Shown here one piece after another: positions 1 through 10,439 of a stretch of DNA of 64,000 nt. The DNA comes from Lactarius indigo. Its lineage: Eukaryota > Basidiomycota > Agaricomycetes > Russulales > Russulaceae. Each line of letters opens with the position of its first letter. Position 1 is the stretch's first letter. The stretch is from the NCBI GenBank assembly GCA_025766275.1, contig JAFKAC010000087.1, positions 1 to 64,000 on the forward strand, written 5' to 3'. Made by a program: the position numbers and the translations under genes. The notes beneath the pieces are model-generated. The model was not told where the DNA came from, made no database searches, and saw only the letters and a program-made list of their open reading frames with translations.

Positions 1-1962
1 CGCCTGTTCTCCTGCTGTTTTCACCGCTTTGATTTGTGGTGCGGGCGTTGCACTGGGTGCTGGTGTAGCGTAACCTGGTAGTGATGGTTCGTACTGAGAG
101 ACGGGCCCTGGGGATCCCGGCCACTGCGGCGGCCAGGCGGTTTCCGTCATTCTGCTGCTGGACGGCGGGTTCTGCCATTGTCTCTGCTGTCGAGGATGTG
201 GGCAATTTCGTGAGAGGTGTCCTGGTGCGTGACAATTGTAGCAAAGGACGTTCCTTAGGTCTCTCCTAGACCCGCCTCTTCCTCGTCCTCTAGCTCCAGG
301 GCCTCCTCTGGGAAGGAAGGGTGGCGTAGTCCAGTCGCGATGGGGCAATTTGTTGAAGTCGATGTCTTCCGATCCGGCCAGCCGTACTTGGGCGCGATCG
401 GCGGAGGTGTCCATGGCCCATGGGTTGGTTTGAGGTAAATTCTGCGGTAGTGCCCATCCTGCGTTGCCAGCCTGTTTCTTTGGTTGAGTCGTTGGGTTTT
501 TATATTCATTGAGCCTGGCCTTGAGGTGGATATAGTTCTTTTGTCTCTTGAGGACGGCCCTCTTCCAGTCGTCGAATGTTATGGGTTCGTCAAATTGGAA
601 CGCGTTTTTAAACAGCTCCTTGGGCAAACCCGACGTAAACAAGTCGATGGTTTGCGGTTCATTGAGGTGGTAATGAGCCTTCCGTGCTAGCTGTTCAAAG
701 TCGTTGACGTACTTGTCAATGTCCTCTCCCACCATTTTGAAGCCCTTTCGCAGTATGGCCTGCGCTTGCTCCCGTTCTAGCGTGTTTTCGAATCGTTGGC
801 TGAATCCGTCAGCCACGGCGTCCCATAAGCCTCGAGTGTAGGGGCTGATCCCTCGTTGTATTTGCTGATTGAGCCAGTTCAGGAAGGATAAAACCCATTC
901 GCTGACTGCTCCTCCTTTGATGTAAGACAGGAATAGGAGGCATCTCCTATAGTCGTTGCGCATGATGGGGGCGTCTAGATTCATGCCCCAGTACACATGC
1001 CACTGCGTGAGAAATTGATCGACCTTAAGTCGGTCTCCGTCAAAGATAGAGGGTGGCTCGCCGGTTAATTTTTCACTGGGGTGTCCTCTGTCTCCTGCTC
1101 CTCCACCACCTCCGTCGCCGCCATCTCCTCCTCCTCCTCCGGGTGGGTCATGGGGCGGTCTTCTTGGTGGTTCGGTTCTTCGTAGGTCGAATGGAACGCC
1201 TCCTCCAGGTGGTGGTGGCGGGTCGTCTCCCGGTCCTCCTATGCCCGGGGGCAGTTCCATTGTTGGTCGTCTCTCGGACGGGGGATCTCCTCTATCAGAG
1301 CCTATTGCTCTGAAGATTGCGGCGTCATCCGCGGTCATACGTACTCCTGTTTCGGGGTTGATGGGCATAAGGATATTCCTTGCTTCTTCCTGTACTACTC
1401 GTGCTTCCTCTAGCGCGACCTCTTCCATGGCTCGTGTTATTGTGGCCATAATGGCTGGAGATCGGATGTGAATAGGTTCGGGTTTGGTGATGTGTGCGGA
1501 CTCAGCTCGTTCTATCAGGAGATCTTGTATTGCTCCCCCGCTTGTTTCGGTCTGGTTTGGTTCTCTTCCTTCACTTCCTTCTTCTGATTCGCCTGATTCT
1601 TCCTCCACTACTTCTCCTGTAGAGTGTTCTCGTACTTGTCCGTCAATAGGCCCCCAGTCTGCTCTGCTGTTGAGTTCTCGTGCGTCGATGTCGCAACGAT
1701 ACCTGGGTCCGGCTGGTCGTATAGCGTCCCACTGGGAGTCTATGGGGTTCCACGTAACTTCTACCCAACACAAATGGTCGAAGTTGAACTCAACTGGACG
1801 GAACCTCGAAGGTCCGTTGAACTCCACAAAATATCCGGTCTCTTCCTGTCGCTCTCTCCAACTAGCAGCTTGTAAAAAGCGCGTAGGGACGTTCCGTTCC
1901 CCTCTTCTTGGGATTGAGTACGGACGAAAGCTCGTCCACTGGTCTCTGGTTGTTACGGCCAC
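1..1962 (-). CDS. Gag of chromovirus F, truncated by window edge
   Basis: The frame is open from a GTG at 1960-1962 to position 1, where it still matches the C-terminus of the gags at 24363-26429 and 53428-55476, so pol must lie left of the window. I checked the frame at both ends and at the proline/glycine-rich linker (about 1051-1200) but not every codon. Gag would form the particle that packages the element's RNA. Visible parts are an N-terminal domain, the linker, a retrotransposon gag core (about 540-1050) and a CCHC zinc knuckle (about 205-260). No ATG occurs near the start; the GTG is the point where similarity to the other gags begins. The element lies on the minus strand and interrupts the gag of element B. 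Confidence 0.85.
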   Translation of the reverse strand, partial: MAVTTRDQWTSFRPYSIPRRGERNVPTRFLQAASWRERQEETGYFVEFNGPSRFRPVEFNFDHLCWVEVTWNPIDSQWDAIRPAGPRYRCDIDARELNSRADWGPIDGQVREHSTGEVVEEESGESEEGSEGREPNQTETSGGAIQDLLIERAESAHITKPEPIHIRSPAIMATITRAMEEVALEEARVVQEEARNILMPINPETGVRMTADDAAIFRAIGSDRGDPPSERRPTMELPPGIGGPGDDPPPPPGGGVPFDLRRTEPPRRPPHDPPGGGGGDGGDGGGGGAGDRGHPSEKLTGEPPSIFDGDRLKVDQFLTQWHVYWGMNLDAPIMRNDYRRCLLFLSYIKGGAVSEWVLSFLNWLNQQIQRGISPYTRGLWDAVADGFSQRFENTLEREQAQAILRKGFKMVGEDIDKYVNDFEQLARKAHYHLNEPQTIDLFTSGLPKELFKNAFQFDEPITFDDWKRAVLKRQKNYIHLKARLNEYKNPTTQPKKQAGNAGWALPQNLPQTNPWAMDTSADRAQVRLAGSEDIDFNKLPHRDWTTPPFLPRGGPGARGRGRGGSRRDLRNVLCYNCHAPGHLSRNCPHPRQQRQWQNPPSSSRMTETAWPPQWPGSPGPVSQYEPSLPGYATPAPSATPAPQIKAVKTAGEQA

Positions 1963-1970
1963 GATGAGAG

Positions 1971-2217
1971 ATCTTGGTCTTAATGTAACGTCGCCACGAC
2001 GTTAGCTCGACTTGAGCGTGAATGACAGTAACAACTTAGCAATATGTCGACGCGTCAACTTGAAGACTCGAAGGTCCAAGTTTCTGTCTTAGTGAATGCA
2101 CGGAGGCACACCGACAGATCTCTTCACTATGCTGTTCGCAAACAGAATCGGAGTTCGTAGAAAGGCGAGGAAGAGAAGAGAAGAGAGTAGAAAGTGACGA
2201 TTCAAGAAGACCAAGAT
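1971..2217 (-). promoter_or_regulatory. Self-priming pair of element F (PBS 1971-1981, primer 2207-2217)
   Basis: On the sense strand the primer-binding site AAGACCAAGAT starts 2 nt after the LTR and is fully complementary to ATCTTGGTCTT in the LTR, just downstream of the TATA-like box. No tRNA-type PBS is visible. The bases following the 11-nt match differ from those in elements A and C, so the conserved block is exactly the pairing block. Confidence 0.75.
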
Positions 2218-2498
2218 GGCGTATCTTGGTCTTCACAAGACAGCTTAAATACACAAACGAGCAGGCTTTGAAGCGCTGCTATGAGTCACAGTAAGTAGCG
2301 TCCAACGTATCGCGTAAGTATCTCAAACCCTAGTACTACTAGTACTAGTATCGGTGGCGTCCATCCTCAGTCAGCTATCAGTACCGTATCTCCTATCGTG
2401 CTACCGTATCACCGTGTTATCGTAGATAAGTCCGCAACTAATATACCTTACCGCCGTAGTTGCAACCGGTACAGTAAGGGTACAACCGAAACGTGACA
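1984..2498 (-). repeat. 5' LTR of chromovirus F (515 bp)
   Basis: The LTR has TG...CA ends, is clearly related to the 529-550 bp LTRs at 12736, 26449, 30389 and 55496, and directly precedes the F gag. Its outer end abuts ATACC (2499-2503), probably one copy of the 5-bp target duplication; the other copy would be left of the window. It carries a TATA-like box and a hairpin with 12-nt arms around 2206-2235. Confidence 0.88.
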
Positions 2499-3305
2499 AT
2501 ACCGTTCGGTAGCTCTTGGGACAAATTCGTCAAAGAGTTTAACCAACGGTTCTCGCCCCTCGACACCACAGAAACAGCGAGGGAACAGCTGAAGAAGACA
2601 AAACAGGGCCGCGGATCGGTTGCAGAGTACCGATCCGTGTTCGAACAGTACTCTGGACAGACTGGATGGTCAAAAGCAGACCTCCGCACCCGCTTCTACG
2701 ACGGTCTCTCGGACCGCGTAAAAGATGCCTTAGCCTTGACGGACAAGGCCCACGTCGACTTCGACGACCTCAAGCAGGTCTCACAATCGCTGGATCAGCG
2801 ATTGAGACAGAGGGACTCGGAGAAGAAGGGCGGTTCGTCTAGCCAGTCAATCTTGCCTGCAGGCAAGCCGTCCGATCCAGACGCAATGCAAGTAGACGCA
2901 TCACGTCAGCAAGGATCCGGCACGAGCAAGCCCGCATCCGGCGGAAAGACCCGGCAAGACTATCAAAAACACATGCAAGGCAAGTGTTACAGGTGTGGTT
3001 CTAAGGACCACTCAAAGAAGGATGGAAATCACGAACACGACGTGTGCCACCATTGTCAAAAGGTCGGACATAGGGGACCCGTCTGCATGCTCAAATTCAT
3101 GGGGAAACCCGCCAAAGCGAAAGCTGCGGCCAGTAGTGAGGAGACCCCCTCCCAACCTTCTTCCAGTCAGTCGGCGGCTTCCACCGCCCAATCAAGTACT
3201 TCAGCACCGCCCAAAGCCAATACGTCCCAGGCAGACGTGGCAAAGTTATTGGCAGCGCTCACAGCCCAACAAGAGCAAATCAACGCTCTTAAAGCGGCTT
3301 TTTAG
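2499..3305 (+). CDS. Gag of chromovirus B, 5'-truncated
   Basis: This is the C-terminal part of a Ty3/gypsy Gag. The recognisable gag core (WDKFVKEFNQRF and following) fills roughly the first 110 residues; a basic, serine-rich linker and a cysteine/histidine-rich RNA-binding region (CYRCGSKDH, then CHHCQKVGHRGPVC) follow. Insertion of element F removed the N-terminus, so no native start is present. The gene ends in TAG at 3303-3305, inside a -1 overlap with pol. Confidence 0.85.
   Translation: MPFGSSWDKFVKEFNQRFSPLDTTETAREQLKKTKQGRGSVAEYRSVFEQYSGQTGWSKADLRTRFYDGLSDRVKDALALTDKAHVDFDDLKQVSQSLDQRLRQRDSEKKGGSSSQSILPAGKPSDPDAMQVDASRQQGSGTSKPASGGKTRQDYQKHMQGKCYRCGSKDHSKKDGNHEHDVCHHCQKVGHRGPVCMLKFMGKPAKAKAAASSEETPSQPSSSQSAASTAQSSTSAPPKANTSQADVAKLLAALTAQQEQINALKAAF
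3296..3302 (+). promoter_or_regulatory. Probable -1 frameshift site of element B (GGCTTTT)
   Basis: The gag codons GCT-TTT-TAG end here, and the pol frame is open in -1 from this point. I read every codon from 3302 to the first pol ATG at 3518 and found no stop, so the apparent 212-bp spacer is coding in the pol frame. The site matches GGNTTTT sites at the same place in elements A, C, D and E. Confidence 0.7.
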
Positions 3306-6300
3306 ATCCAGGGGTAGTCATAGCTGCGGACTCCCCCTGTAAAACAGATACGGTTGACTCGGCCTCGTGTAGTTGTAAGATATGCCTACGATCTCGCCTC
3401 GTTTCGGACTCGGACCAATCTGTAATTCCTACGTACCACTTTGTTTCTGCCTGTAATGTTGATAGTAGTGATGTCTCTGCTTCCTGTTCTGATTCTACAT
3501 CTACATCTGCCTCGGAGATGAACAATAGTATTAGTGTTCCGATTGCTCCACAATTTGTAGCAGCGCCGCAAGTGATGACTTCTGATGCAGCGCTTTCTTC
3601 ATGTATCATTCCCGAAACAAAAGATAGCAGATCTCATTTTCACATTTCTGTTGAATTACAAGGACGTCATCGTACTGTAAAAGTAGCAGCCATGGTAGAC
3701 TCTGGGGCAACTTCGTTGTTCCTAGACAAAAAGTACGCTGACCGCCACAAGATGTTGCAAGTTCCGTTGGAGCATCCCATTACCCTTTACAATATAGATG
3801 GGACGCTCAATGAAGCCGGCAGTATTACCCATAAAGTGACACTCGTCCTCAAAGTCGGCCCTAGTGCAGAAAAGTTCGACTTTATGGTCACTTCACTAGG
3901 CCCAGAACGAGTTATACTGGGACTGCCCTGGCTAAGACACCGGAACCCTCACATAGATTGGCAGGAAGGCACTATGTGTCTCAACTCCAGCGCTGAAATA
4001 GCTGCACCGGAGATAGAGATAGAGGTGACGCGCATCATGGCGAACCGTATGGAACGTCGCCGTCTCCTTGCGGAGAAAGTGTTGGACACAGTTTCTGACG
4101 AAGTTTTCTGTTTGGCTGGTTTCACGTACTCTCAGCAGATTGCCGAGAAAGCGATAACCTCTAAACCTAAGAAAACCTTCGAAGAAATGGTCCCTGAACA
4201 CTATCGAGACTTCGCAAAAGTCTTCTCTGAGGAAGAATCCCAGAGACTCCCTGAGCATCAACCATGGGACCATGCCATAGACCTAGAACCAGATGCAGTC
4301 AAGCACTGGAAGGTCAAAACGTACCCCATGTCACCCAGCGAGCAAGTAGAATTGGACAAATTCTTGGATGAACACATAGGGAAAGGATATTTAGTGCCAT
4401 CTAAGTCACCTATGGCATCCCCTGTGTTCTTCATCAAGAAAAAGGACGGCAAGCTCCGTCTGGTCCAAGACTATCAGCGTCTTAACAAAATTACCATTAA
4501 GAACCGATATCCACTTCCACTCGCTGCCGACATTATCAACAGGCTTAAGGGAGCTCAATACTTCACCAAGTTCGACGTTCGATGGGGATATCATAATATC
4601 CACATCAAGGAAGGTGATGAATGGAAAGGTGCCATTGTCACCAACAGGGGTCTATACGAGCCAAAAGTCATGTACTTCGGCATGACTAATAGCCCCGCCA
4701 CCTTCCAAGCCTTAATGAACGCCGTCTTTGCTGATCTTATCGCACAAGGAGAGGTTGCCGTATATATAGATGATATCCTCATCTATAGCAATGACCTTAA
4801 ACACCACTGCAAAATAGTACGCGAGGTGCTTACACGGTTAGAGCAATACGACCTCTATCTCAAGCCTGAGAAGTGCGACTTCGAGAAGCAAGAAATGGAG
4901 TACCTTGGGATGATTATCCGTCCCGGAGAAGTGCAGATGGACCCTGGCAAGGTCTCTGCAGTAAAGGAGTGGCCAACCCCGACTACGCTCAAAGAAGTTA
5001 GAGCATTCATCGGGTTCACCAATTTCTATAGAAGGTTCATTAAGGACTTCGCAGCCATTGCTCGACCCCTTCATGACCTTACTAAGAAAGACACTCCTTG
5101 GATCTGGCAGTCTGAACAGCAGAAAGCCTTTGACCTGTTGAAGGAACGCTTCATACAAGAACCTATTCTTAAGGTTTACGATCCGAACCTCTCAACCAGA
5201 GTCGAAGTAGATGCTTCAGGATTTGCTACTGGCGGTATTTTAACTCAGAAATACCCGGATGGTCTCTGGCACCCCATTGCGTATCGCTCACAATCTATGA
5301 GCAAAGAAGAACGCAACTACGAGATTTACGACAGAGAAATGCTCGGCTTAATCCGCGCCTTAGAGGATTGGAGACACTTCCTCGAAGGCATCTCTTTTGA
5401 AGTGATCACCGACCATAAGAATATGGAATGGTGGGCAACCATGAAAGACTTAAATAGACGCCAAGCTAGATGGGCCCTATTCTTAAGTCGGTTCGCCTTC
5501 AAAATCACTTATAAGAAAGGAGAATCCATGCAAGCCGATGCATTAAGTCGTTTCTCGCGAGACCAAGTCCGAGACTCTGAAGACAACCGCCAGGTTCAGG
5601 TATTAAAACCTGAGCACTTCCTCGCTGCCGCTAAAGCGCACTTTGTCCCTGAAATAGACTCCCTAGGGAGCCATATTAAGCTCGCATCTATTAGAGAAGC
5701 TGAAGTAATAGAGGGTCTTAAAAGCATCTCTAAGACCGCTCCCAGAGCTCTCACAGATGGCGTCTTAATGTGGGAAGAAGAAGATGGTTTCGTTTACCAC
5801 CAGGGAAAATTATATGTCCCAAATGACCGTGCCCTTCGTAGGGATGTGGTAAAGTCTTGCCACGACTCGGTCACTACTGGACACCCTGGAAAGAACGGAA
5901 CTATAGAGCTAGTCAGTCGCTACTACTGGTGGCCATGCATGTCAGGCTTCATTGCCTCATACGTAGAAGGATGTGATCGATGCCAACGTTATCGCAAAGA
6001 TCTACACCCCAAAGCAACCATTCAGCCGCAAGAAGTTCCTGAGGGACCATGGCAGATAGTAGGAATCGATCTAATCGGTCCACTGCCTATGTCACATGGA
6101 AAGGATATGATCTTAAACATCGTAGATCATTATACCAAGCAGATTCATCTGTTTCCTGTGACTTCTCAGATTACGGCTGATGGGGTAGCATCCATCTACT
6201 TTGAGCAAGTCTTCCCCCTGCATGGGATCCCTCGCAAAGTCATTAGCGATAGGGGACCTCAGTTTGCAGCGCGAAGCATGCGAGCCTTATATAAGCAACT

Positions 6301-7048
6301 TGGAATAGACGCAGGTCTTACTACAGCCTATCACCCTCAGGCTAATGGACAGGTAGAGCGCAAAAACCAGGAAGTGGAGATATATTTGCGCATGTTCATT
6401 AGTAAGAGACAGGATGATTGGGCAGACCTGCTTCCTACAGCAGAATTCGTAGTCAATAGTAGGCTCAACTCAGCCACGGGACATACTCCCTTTGAGCTAC
6501 TATACGGCTTTACGCCTGACTTCACTATTCCTGCTGGCAGACCTACGGGTATTCCACTGCTCGACAAGCACCTTCAGCACTTAGTTTCCGCTCGTAAGGA
6601 TGCCGAAGCAGCTCTACGCCTAAGTAAAAGGCAAATGCAGACAGACGTTGAACAAAGGACTAAGCCACATTCCTTTAACATCGGGGATAAAGTCTGGTTG
6701 CAAGCTAAACAAATAAAGATACATCAACAGTCGTCCAAATTGGGACCTAAGCAACTAGGCCCGTTTGAGGTCACTAAAGTTATAAGTGACGTCGACTATA
6801 AGCTTGCACTACCCCCTGCATTACGGATCCATGATGTATTTCATGTAGACCGTCTCTCTCCTTATAAAGGAAACGAAGTTAATGGGCTCACGCCTCCACC
6901 ACCCGATCCAGTAATGGTCGAGGGAGAAGAAGAGTATGAAGTCGACCTTATAAGAGATTCTAAACTCTTCGGTCGTACTCTTAAATACCTCGTCCATTGG
7001 AAAGGATACGGTGAGGGTGAGGACACATGGAACTGGCTAAGAATCTAG
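3302..7048 (+). CDS. Pol polyprotein of chromovirus B
   Basis: This Ty3/gypsy Pol carries, in order, an aspartic protease (MVDSGATS, about residue 130), reverse transcriptase (YIDDIL, about 487), RNase H (VEVDASGF, about 634), integrase with an HHCC zinc site (about 858-896), catalytic motifs around GIDLIG and ISDRGPQF, a GPY/F module (about 1146), and the start of a chromodomain (about 1208-1243). The order PR-RT-RH-IN-chromodomain defines a chromovirus. Translation starts by -1 frameshifting from gag; an ATG at 3518 is the first methionine. A missing base just after TGG 7028-7030 shifts the chromodomain out of frame to a TAG at 7046-7048. The other frame stays open with chromodomain-like residues to TAA 7186-7188. 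Confidence 0.9.
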   Translation, partial: LDPGVVIAADSPCKTDTVDSASCSCKICLRSRLVSDSDQSVIPTYHFVSACNVDSSDVSASCSDSTSTSASEMNNSISVPIAPQFVAAPQVMTSDAALSSCIIPETKDSRSHFHISVELQGRHRTVKVAAMVDSGATSLFLDKKYADRHKMLQVPLEHPITLYNIDGTLNEAGSITHKVTLVLKVGPSAEKFDFMVTSLGPERVILGLPWLRHRNPHIDWQEGTMCLNSSAEIAAPEIEIEVTRIMANRMERRRLLAEKVLDTVSDEVFCLAGFTYSQQIAEKAITSKPKKTFEEMVPEHYRDFAKVFSEEESQRLPEHQPWDHAIDLEPDAVKHWKVKTYPMSPSEQVELDKFLDEHIGKGYLVPSKSPMASPVFFIKKKDGKLRLVQDYQRLNKITIKNRYPLPLAADIINRLKGAQYFTKFDVRWGYHNIHIKEGDEWKGAIVTNRGLYEPKVMYFGMTNSPATFQALMNAVFADLIAQGEVAVYIDDILIYSNDLKHHCKIVREVLTRLEQYDLYLKPEKCDFEKQEMEYLGMIIRPGEVQMDPGKVSAVKEWPTPTTLKEVRAFIGFTNFYRRFIKDFAAIARPLHDLTKKDTPWIWQSEQQKAFDLLKERFIQEPILKVYDPNLSTRVEVDASGFATGGILTQKYPDGLWHPIAYRSQSMSKEERNYEIYDREMLGLIRALEDWRHFLEGISFEVITDHKNMEWWATMKDLNRRQARWALFLSRFAFKITYKKGESMQADALSRFSRDQVRDSEDNRQVQVLKPEHFLAAAKAHFVPEIDSLGSHIKLASIREAEVIEGLKSISKTAPRALTDGVLMWEEEDGFVYHQGKLYVPNDRALRRDVVKSCHDSVTTGHPGKNGTIELVSRYYWWPCMSGFIASYVEGCDRCQRYRKDLHPKATIQPQEVPEGPWQIVGIDLIGPLPMSHGKDMILNIVDHYTKQIHLFPVTSQITADGVASIYFEQVFPLHGIPRKVISDRGPQFAARSMRALYKQLGIDAGLTTAYHPQANGQVERKNQEVEIYLRMFISKRQDDWADLLPTAEFVVNSRLNSATGHTPFELLYGFTPDFTIPAGRPTGIPLLDKHLQHLVSARKDAEAALRLSKRQMQTDVEQRTKPHSFNIGDKVWLQAKQIKIHQQSSKLGPKQLGPFEVTKVISDVDYKLALPPALRIHDVFHVDRLSPYKGNEVNGLTPPPPDPVMVEGEEEYEVDLIRDSKLFGRTLKYLVHWKGYGEGEDTWNWLRI

Positions 7049-7200
7049 CACACGCCCCTGACGCGGTTAAAGAATTCCACTCCTTAAACCTGGGCGCGCC
7101 TAGAAAAATAGTGGCTCTCATTTATGCGTCCTTGCCTTGGCAAGCTCATCATGTGGATACATTGGCCAACGCGGACGTCGACCCTTAAGGAGGGGGGTGA

Positions 7201-7974
7201 TGTCACGGACGCTCTATTTTTGCCCTATTTTTCCGCACTTTACGGATTTATTTGGTAGAGATACGAGACTCCAACGTTGTGCTCAAACATCCAAGTCCTT
7301 ATCATTAGATATGATAAGATGGTTAGTCACGTGATGCCAACATGTGCACCCACAAGCACGTGACCCTGGGATAGTAACTTCCTTATAGGATGTTACCTTT
7401 CTAGGTCACTTTCCTTATTAGCAAAGTAATTTCTCATTGGACGATAAGCAGGGAAGGTTCTAGATAGTTCTAGATTACGTTGTCATAGGGTTATGACTCA
7501 TAGATAAGGACACGTCATTGTTCTGTCAGCGTTAATGACTGTGCATCAGTCAGCACAATAGATAACGCTATTATTAGACACGATGCGTCAGCGTCTGACT
7601 CATTACTACTACACGTACCTTTAGTAACAAGGTTTAGTAGTAATTCGAACTCAGCTGCAGCATAGTATATAAACCCTCATGTAGCGTCCTGAGTGGAACC
7701 AACTTGTCCTCTTGGTTCTCCACTCAGGTGCGTATCTCTTTGTACTTCCCTCTCTCTTCACCAATGTTAACTTGTCCTCTTGGTTCTCCACTCAGCGTGC
7801 TACTGCGTGATCACCTTGCCTTTGGTCTTGTATAAAGACCTCACGTGTGCATATTCTCCGCAGTGACTGTACATTCGGCGCGTGACTTGTCTCCGCGCTA
7901 GGCTTGGGTGTGCTACTAGTTCAGTTCACTTACCTTCTCTTGGTCTAGTTGTCGCGATAAGTCATACCGCTACA
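7201..7974 (+). repeat. 3' LTR of chromovirus B (774 bp)
   Basis: The LTR runs TGTCAC...CTACA and follows a polypurine tract (AAGGAGGGGGGTGA, 7187-7200). It has a TATATAAA box at 7666-7673, an inverted repeat around 7689-7727 at the predicted transcription start, and a 27-bp direct repeat (7701-7727 and 7769-7795) beginning AACTTGTCCTC. The left LTR is outside the window, so the target duplication cannot be checked. Confidence 0.85.
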
Positions 7975-9413
7975 GAGAGTGCTTTGGTGCAGGCACACTT
8001 TGTGAGGCTGGGAGTTTCAAGGCCATCAATTTCTGAACATACAGCTTGTTGATGGATGCAGAAGATGAACTACCATTACAGAAAACAAGCAAATGGTCTT
8101 TATATTGATGGCCATGAGAAGGATGAGGTGGTGGAATATTGATGTGCTTTTGTCGAGCGATAGAAGGCTTATGAATCACATTTCCACCTTTGGGATAATG
8201 AGGGAAACGAACTCCCTCAGCCTCAAGGATATCCTGTTCCTGAACATCGATTCCGTCTCATCCTTGTTACCCACAATGAGTCCACATTCTTTCAAAATGA
8301 TGACCACAAGGCTATGTGGCAACATGCAAGCAAGAAGGGCACTCCAAAACCAAAAGGTGAGGGGCAGTCAATAATGGTCTCAGATTTCCTTATGATGGAA
8401 TGGGGCCATCTCTGTGATGATACAGAGTGTGCCATGTTTTTTTGTTTTGTTTCTTATTTTGTTAACCTGCCCCCAGAGAAGCATGCATTCTCTTCAAAGC
8501 CAGAAAGCAACGTGATGGTTGGTTTGGCACCAACGAATTACTTGCTCAAGTTGACCATGCTATCAACATCTTTGAGGGCAAGACAAATGGCAATGTGCAA
8601 AGCCTTTTTCTGTTTGACAATGCTCCAAGCCACTGCAAGCGTGCACCAAACACACTCTCTGCCTGTGGGATGCCTAAAGGTGCGTCCATGTGTCTCCCTC
8701 ATGTACGCAAAACTGACTATATTACCCCTATAGTCTCGAAGAAGGAGTGGCCACTGCACTTAGGTGGGCTCCACATGTGTGATGGAGTCCTGCCTGATGG
8801 CACTCCACAACCTCTTTATTTCCCCAATGACCATCCTACAATGCCTGGGTGGTTCAAGGGAATGGAGACACTCATCCATGAATGTGGACTCTGGCCTGAA
8901 TGGGGCCTCAAGGCAGACTGCAACCCTCGATGTAATCCAGGTGGCAGTGACTGTTGCTGTCGGCAGCTTCTTTACATGCAACCCAATTTCATTGCCCAAA
9001 AGACCCAACTCGAAGAACTCATTGAATCATGCAGTCACTTATGTGACTTTTATCCCAAATATCACTGTGAACTTAATTTTATTGAACAGTACTGGGGTGC
9101 AGCAAAGCTGCGCTTTTGCTCAGCAGGTCATGTGAGAAACCTTGGGGAGATGGAGCAACTTGTCAAACAGTGCCTTGACAACATCCCTCTTCTTGAAATC
9201 CAATGGTGAGTCCTCACTTTTCTTTTTATCTTATTACCCTTACACATCTCCCTTAGGTTCGCAAATCACTCAGCACGATTCATCTTGGCCTATGCAGAAG
9301 GACTCATAGGAGTGCAGGCAGTGTGGGAAAACAGGAAATATCATGGCCATTGCACACTTCCCCTGGAGATGATTGCTGAGGTTAAGAGGACAGTTCATAG
9401 ACACTTTACATAG
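7975..9413 (+). pseudogene. DDE transposase relic (IS630/Tc1-mariner-like), N-terminus lost
   Basis: Spliced exons 7975-8426, 8477-9205 and 9257-9413 encode a basidiomycete-type DDE transposase. Both introns are about 50 bp with GT...AG ends and restore the frame exactly. Candidate catalytic residues are the Asp in VSDFLMMEWG, the second Asp in FDNAPSH and the Glu in CELNFIEQYWG. The product would cut and paste its own element at inverted repeats. The gene is dead: TGA at 8050-8052 and 8140-8142 and TAG at 8161-8163 interrupt well-conserved sequence, and the B LTR abuts the 5' side. The stop TAG is at 9411-9413. I could not identify its inverted repeats. Confidence 0.85.
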
Positions 9414-9895
9414 CTATATAATAGAGTACAAAATACATTGATTTTCCTACTTCTACCACAAAAGTGTACCCTACACTTTTTGCAGTACACAGTGGGTGAT
9501 TCTGCGAAAATGGCGCGATTACATAATCAGAACCCTAGGGTTAGATCCTTACATAACTGTGCTAGTTCCTGATGTCTTCTACCTTAGTGAGGGAGTAAGA
9601 GGGCAGTGGTGGTCGGTGAGAGGCAAGAGAGCAAGGAGCAGTAAGGCAAGTGTGTGGGGTGAACATGAAGGAGCCAAGCTCCATAATTATCAACTTAGCA
9701 TTTTGCTGTGGCCCGGCCTGATATGAACTCACATTGCTTTCCAAAAAAACAAAACAAAAAAATTTAATTCACACAGCGCACAAGGACATCTTAATCAGTT
9801 AATCAGGCCAAGTGACTGGCTCTTGGATGGGGAGGCAAAGTCATCATTTGAGGTGGGGGGGCATTTGGAGAATCGGAGATCCAAATCATGTTGCG
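9414..9895. other. Non-coding stretch between the DDE relic and the MULE
   Basis: I see no credible gene. The sequence holds an A-rich tract around 9741-9765 and may include the lost 3' end of the DDE element, but no partner repeat is visible in the window. Confidence 0.5.
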
Positions 9896-9904
9896 TATAT
9901 TGTG

Positions 9905-9985
9905 AGTTGTGTACTTTTCACATACATCCCACGGTCCGGTCCGATCGGAACCGGCCGAAAGTTCAGACTCCGCTCAAAAGACTTT
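9905..9985 (+). repeat. Left terminal inverted repeat of the MULE
   Basis: It begins AGTTGTGTACTTTTC and contains CATACATCCCACGGTCCGG, which recurs inverted near 56404. Preceded by the 9-bp duplication at 9896-9904. Confidence 0.82.
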
Positions 9986-10439
9986 TTTATTGCTGATTCG
10001 AGCAGCAAGTTAAACAACTATTGACTAATAGATTTGATTAAATAATACCCCTTAAATTTCAGCTAGACTATCTTAGCGAATCATCGATGTGTATTTCTTA
10101 CTAATAAGGACACATTAACGAGAGAGTGATCGCATGAAAAATGACTAGGGAAGACGGGGACGTGGCAGGCGACGCAGGCGGTGGGATTGTCATTGTGGAC
10201 GATGGCGGGATGGTCGGTGATGACAAGGCATGTGGCAACGCGGGTGGACGATGACCAAATGTAAGCACAAAGAGATGGGGGGTAGATGGAGAATAGATGT
10301 ACCGTTAGTTATGGTCCACCAGGAAATTGTGGCGAATGCGACTCCCCAAGTCGTGTAGGATCGAAGAGTCGAGGTTCAGCTGCCCCTCCAGATAGGAGCA
10401 CATCTCGCACTCCATGTGGTTGACCTCCCAGAGAGAACA

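Noticed and set aside
3306..3517. Untranslated spacer between gag and pol of element B
   Set aside because: The pol frame is open through the whole stretch, so it is coding after a -1 frameshift.
9414..9560. Right inverted repeat of the DDE element
   Set aside because: No matching left end is in the window, because element B abuts the 5' side.
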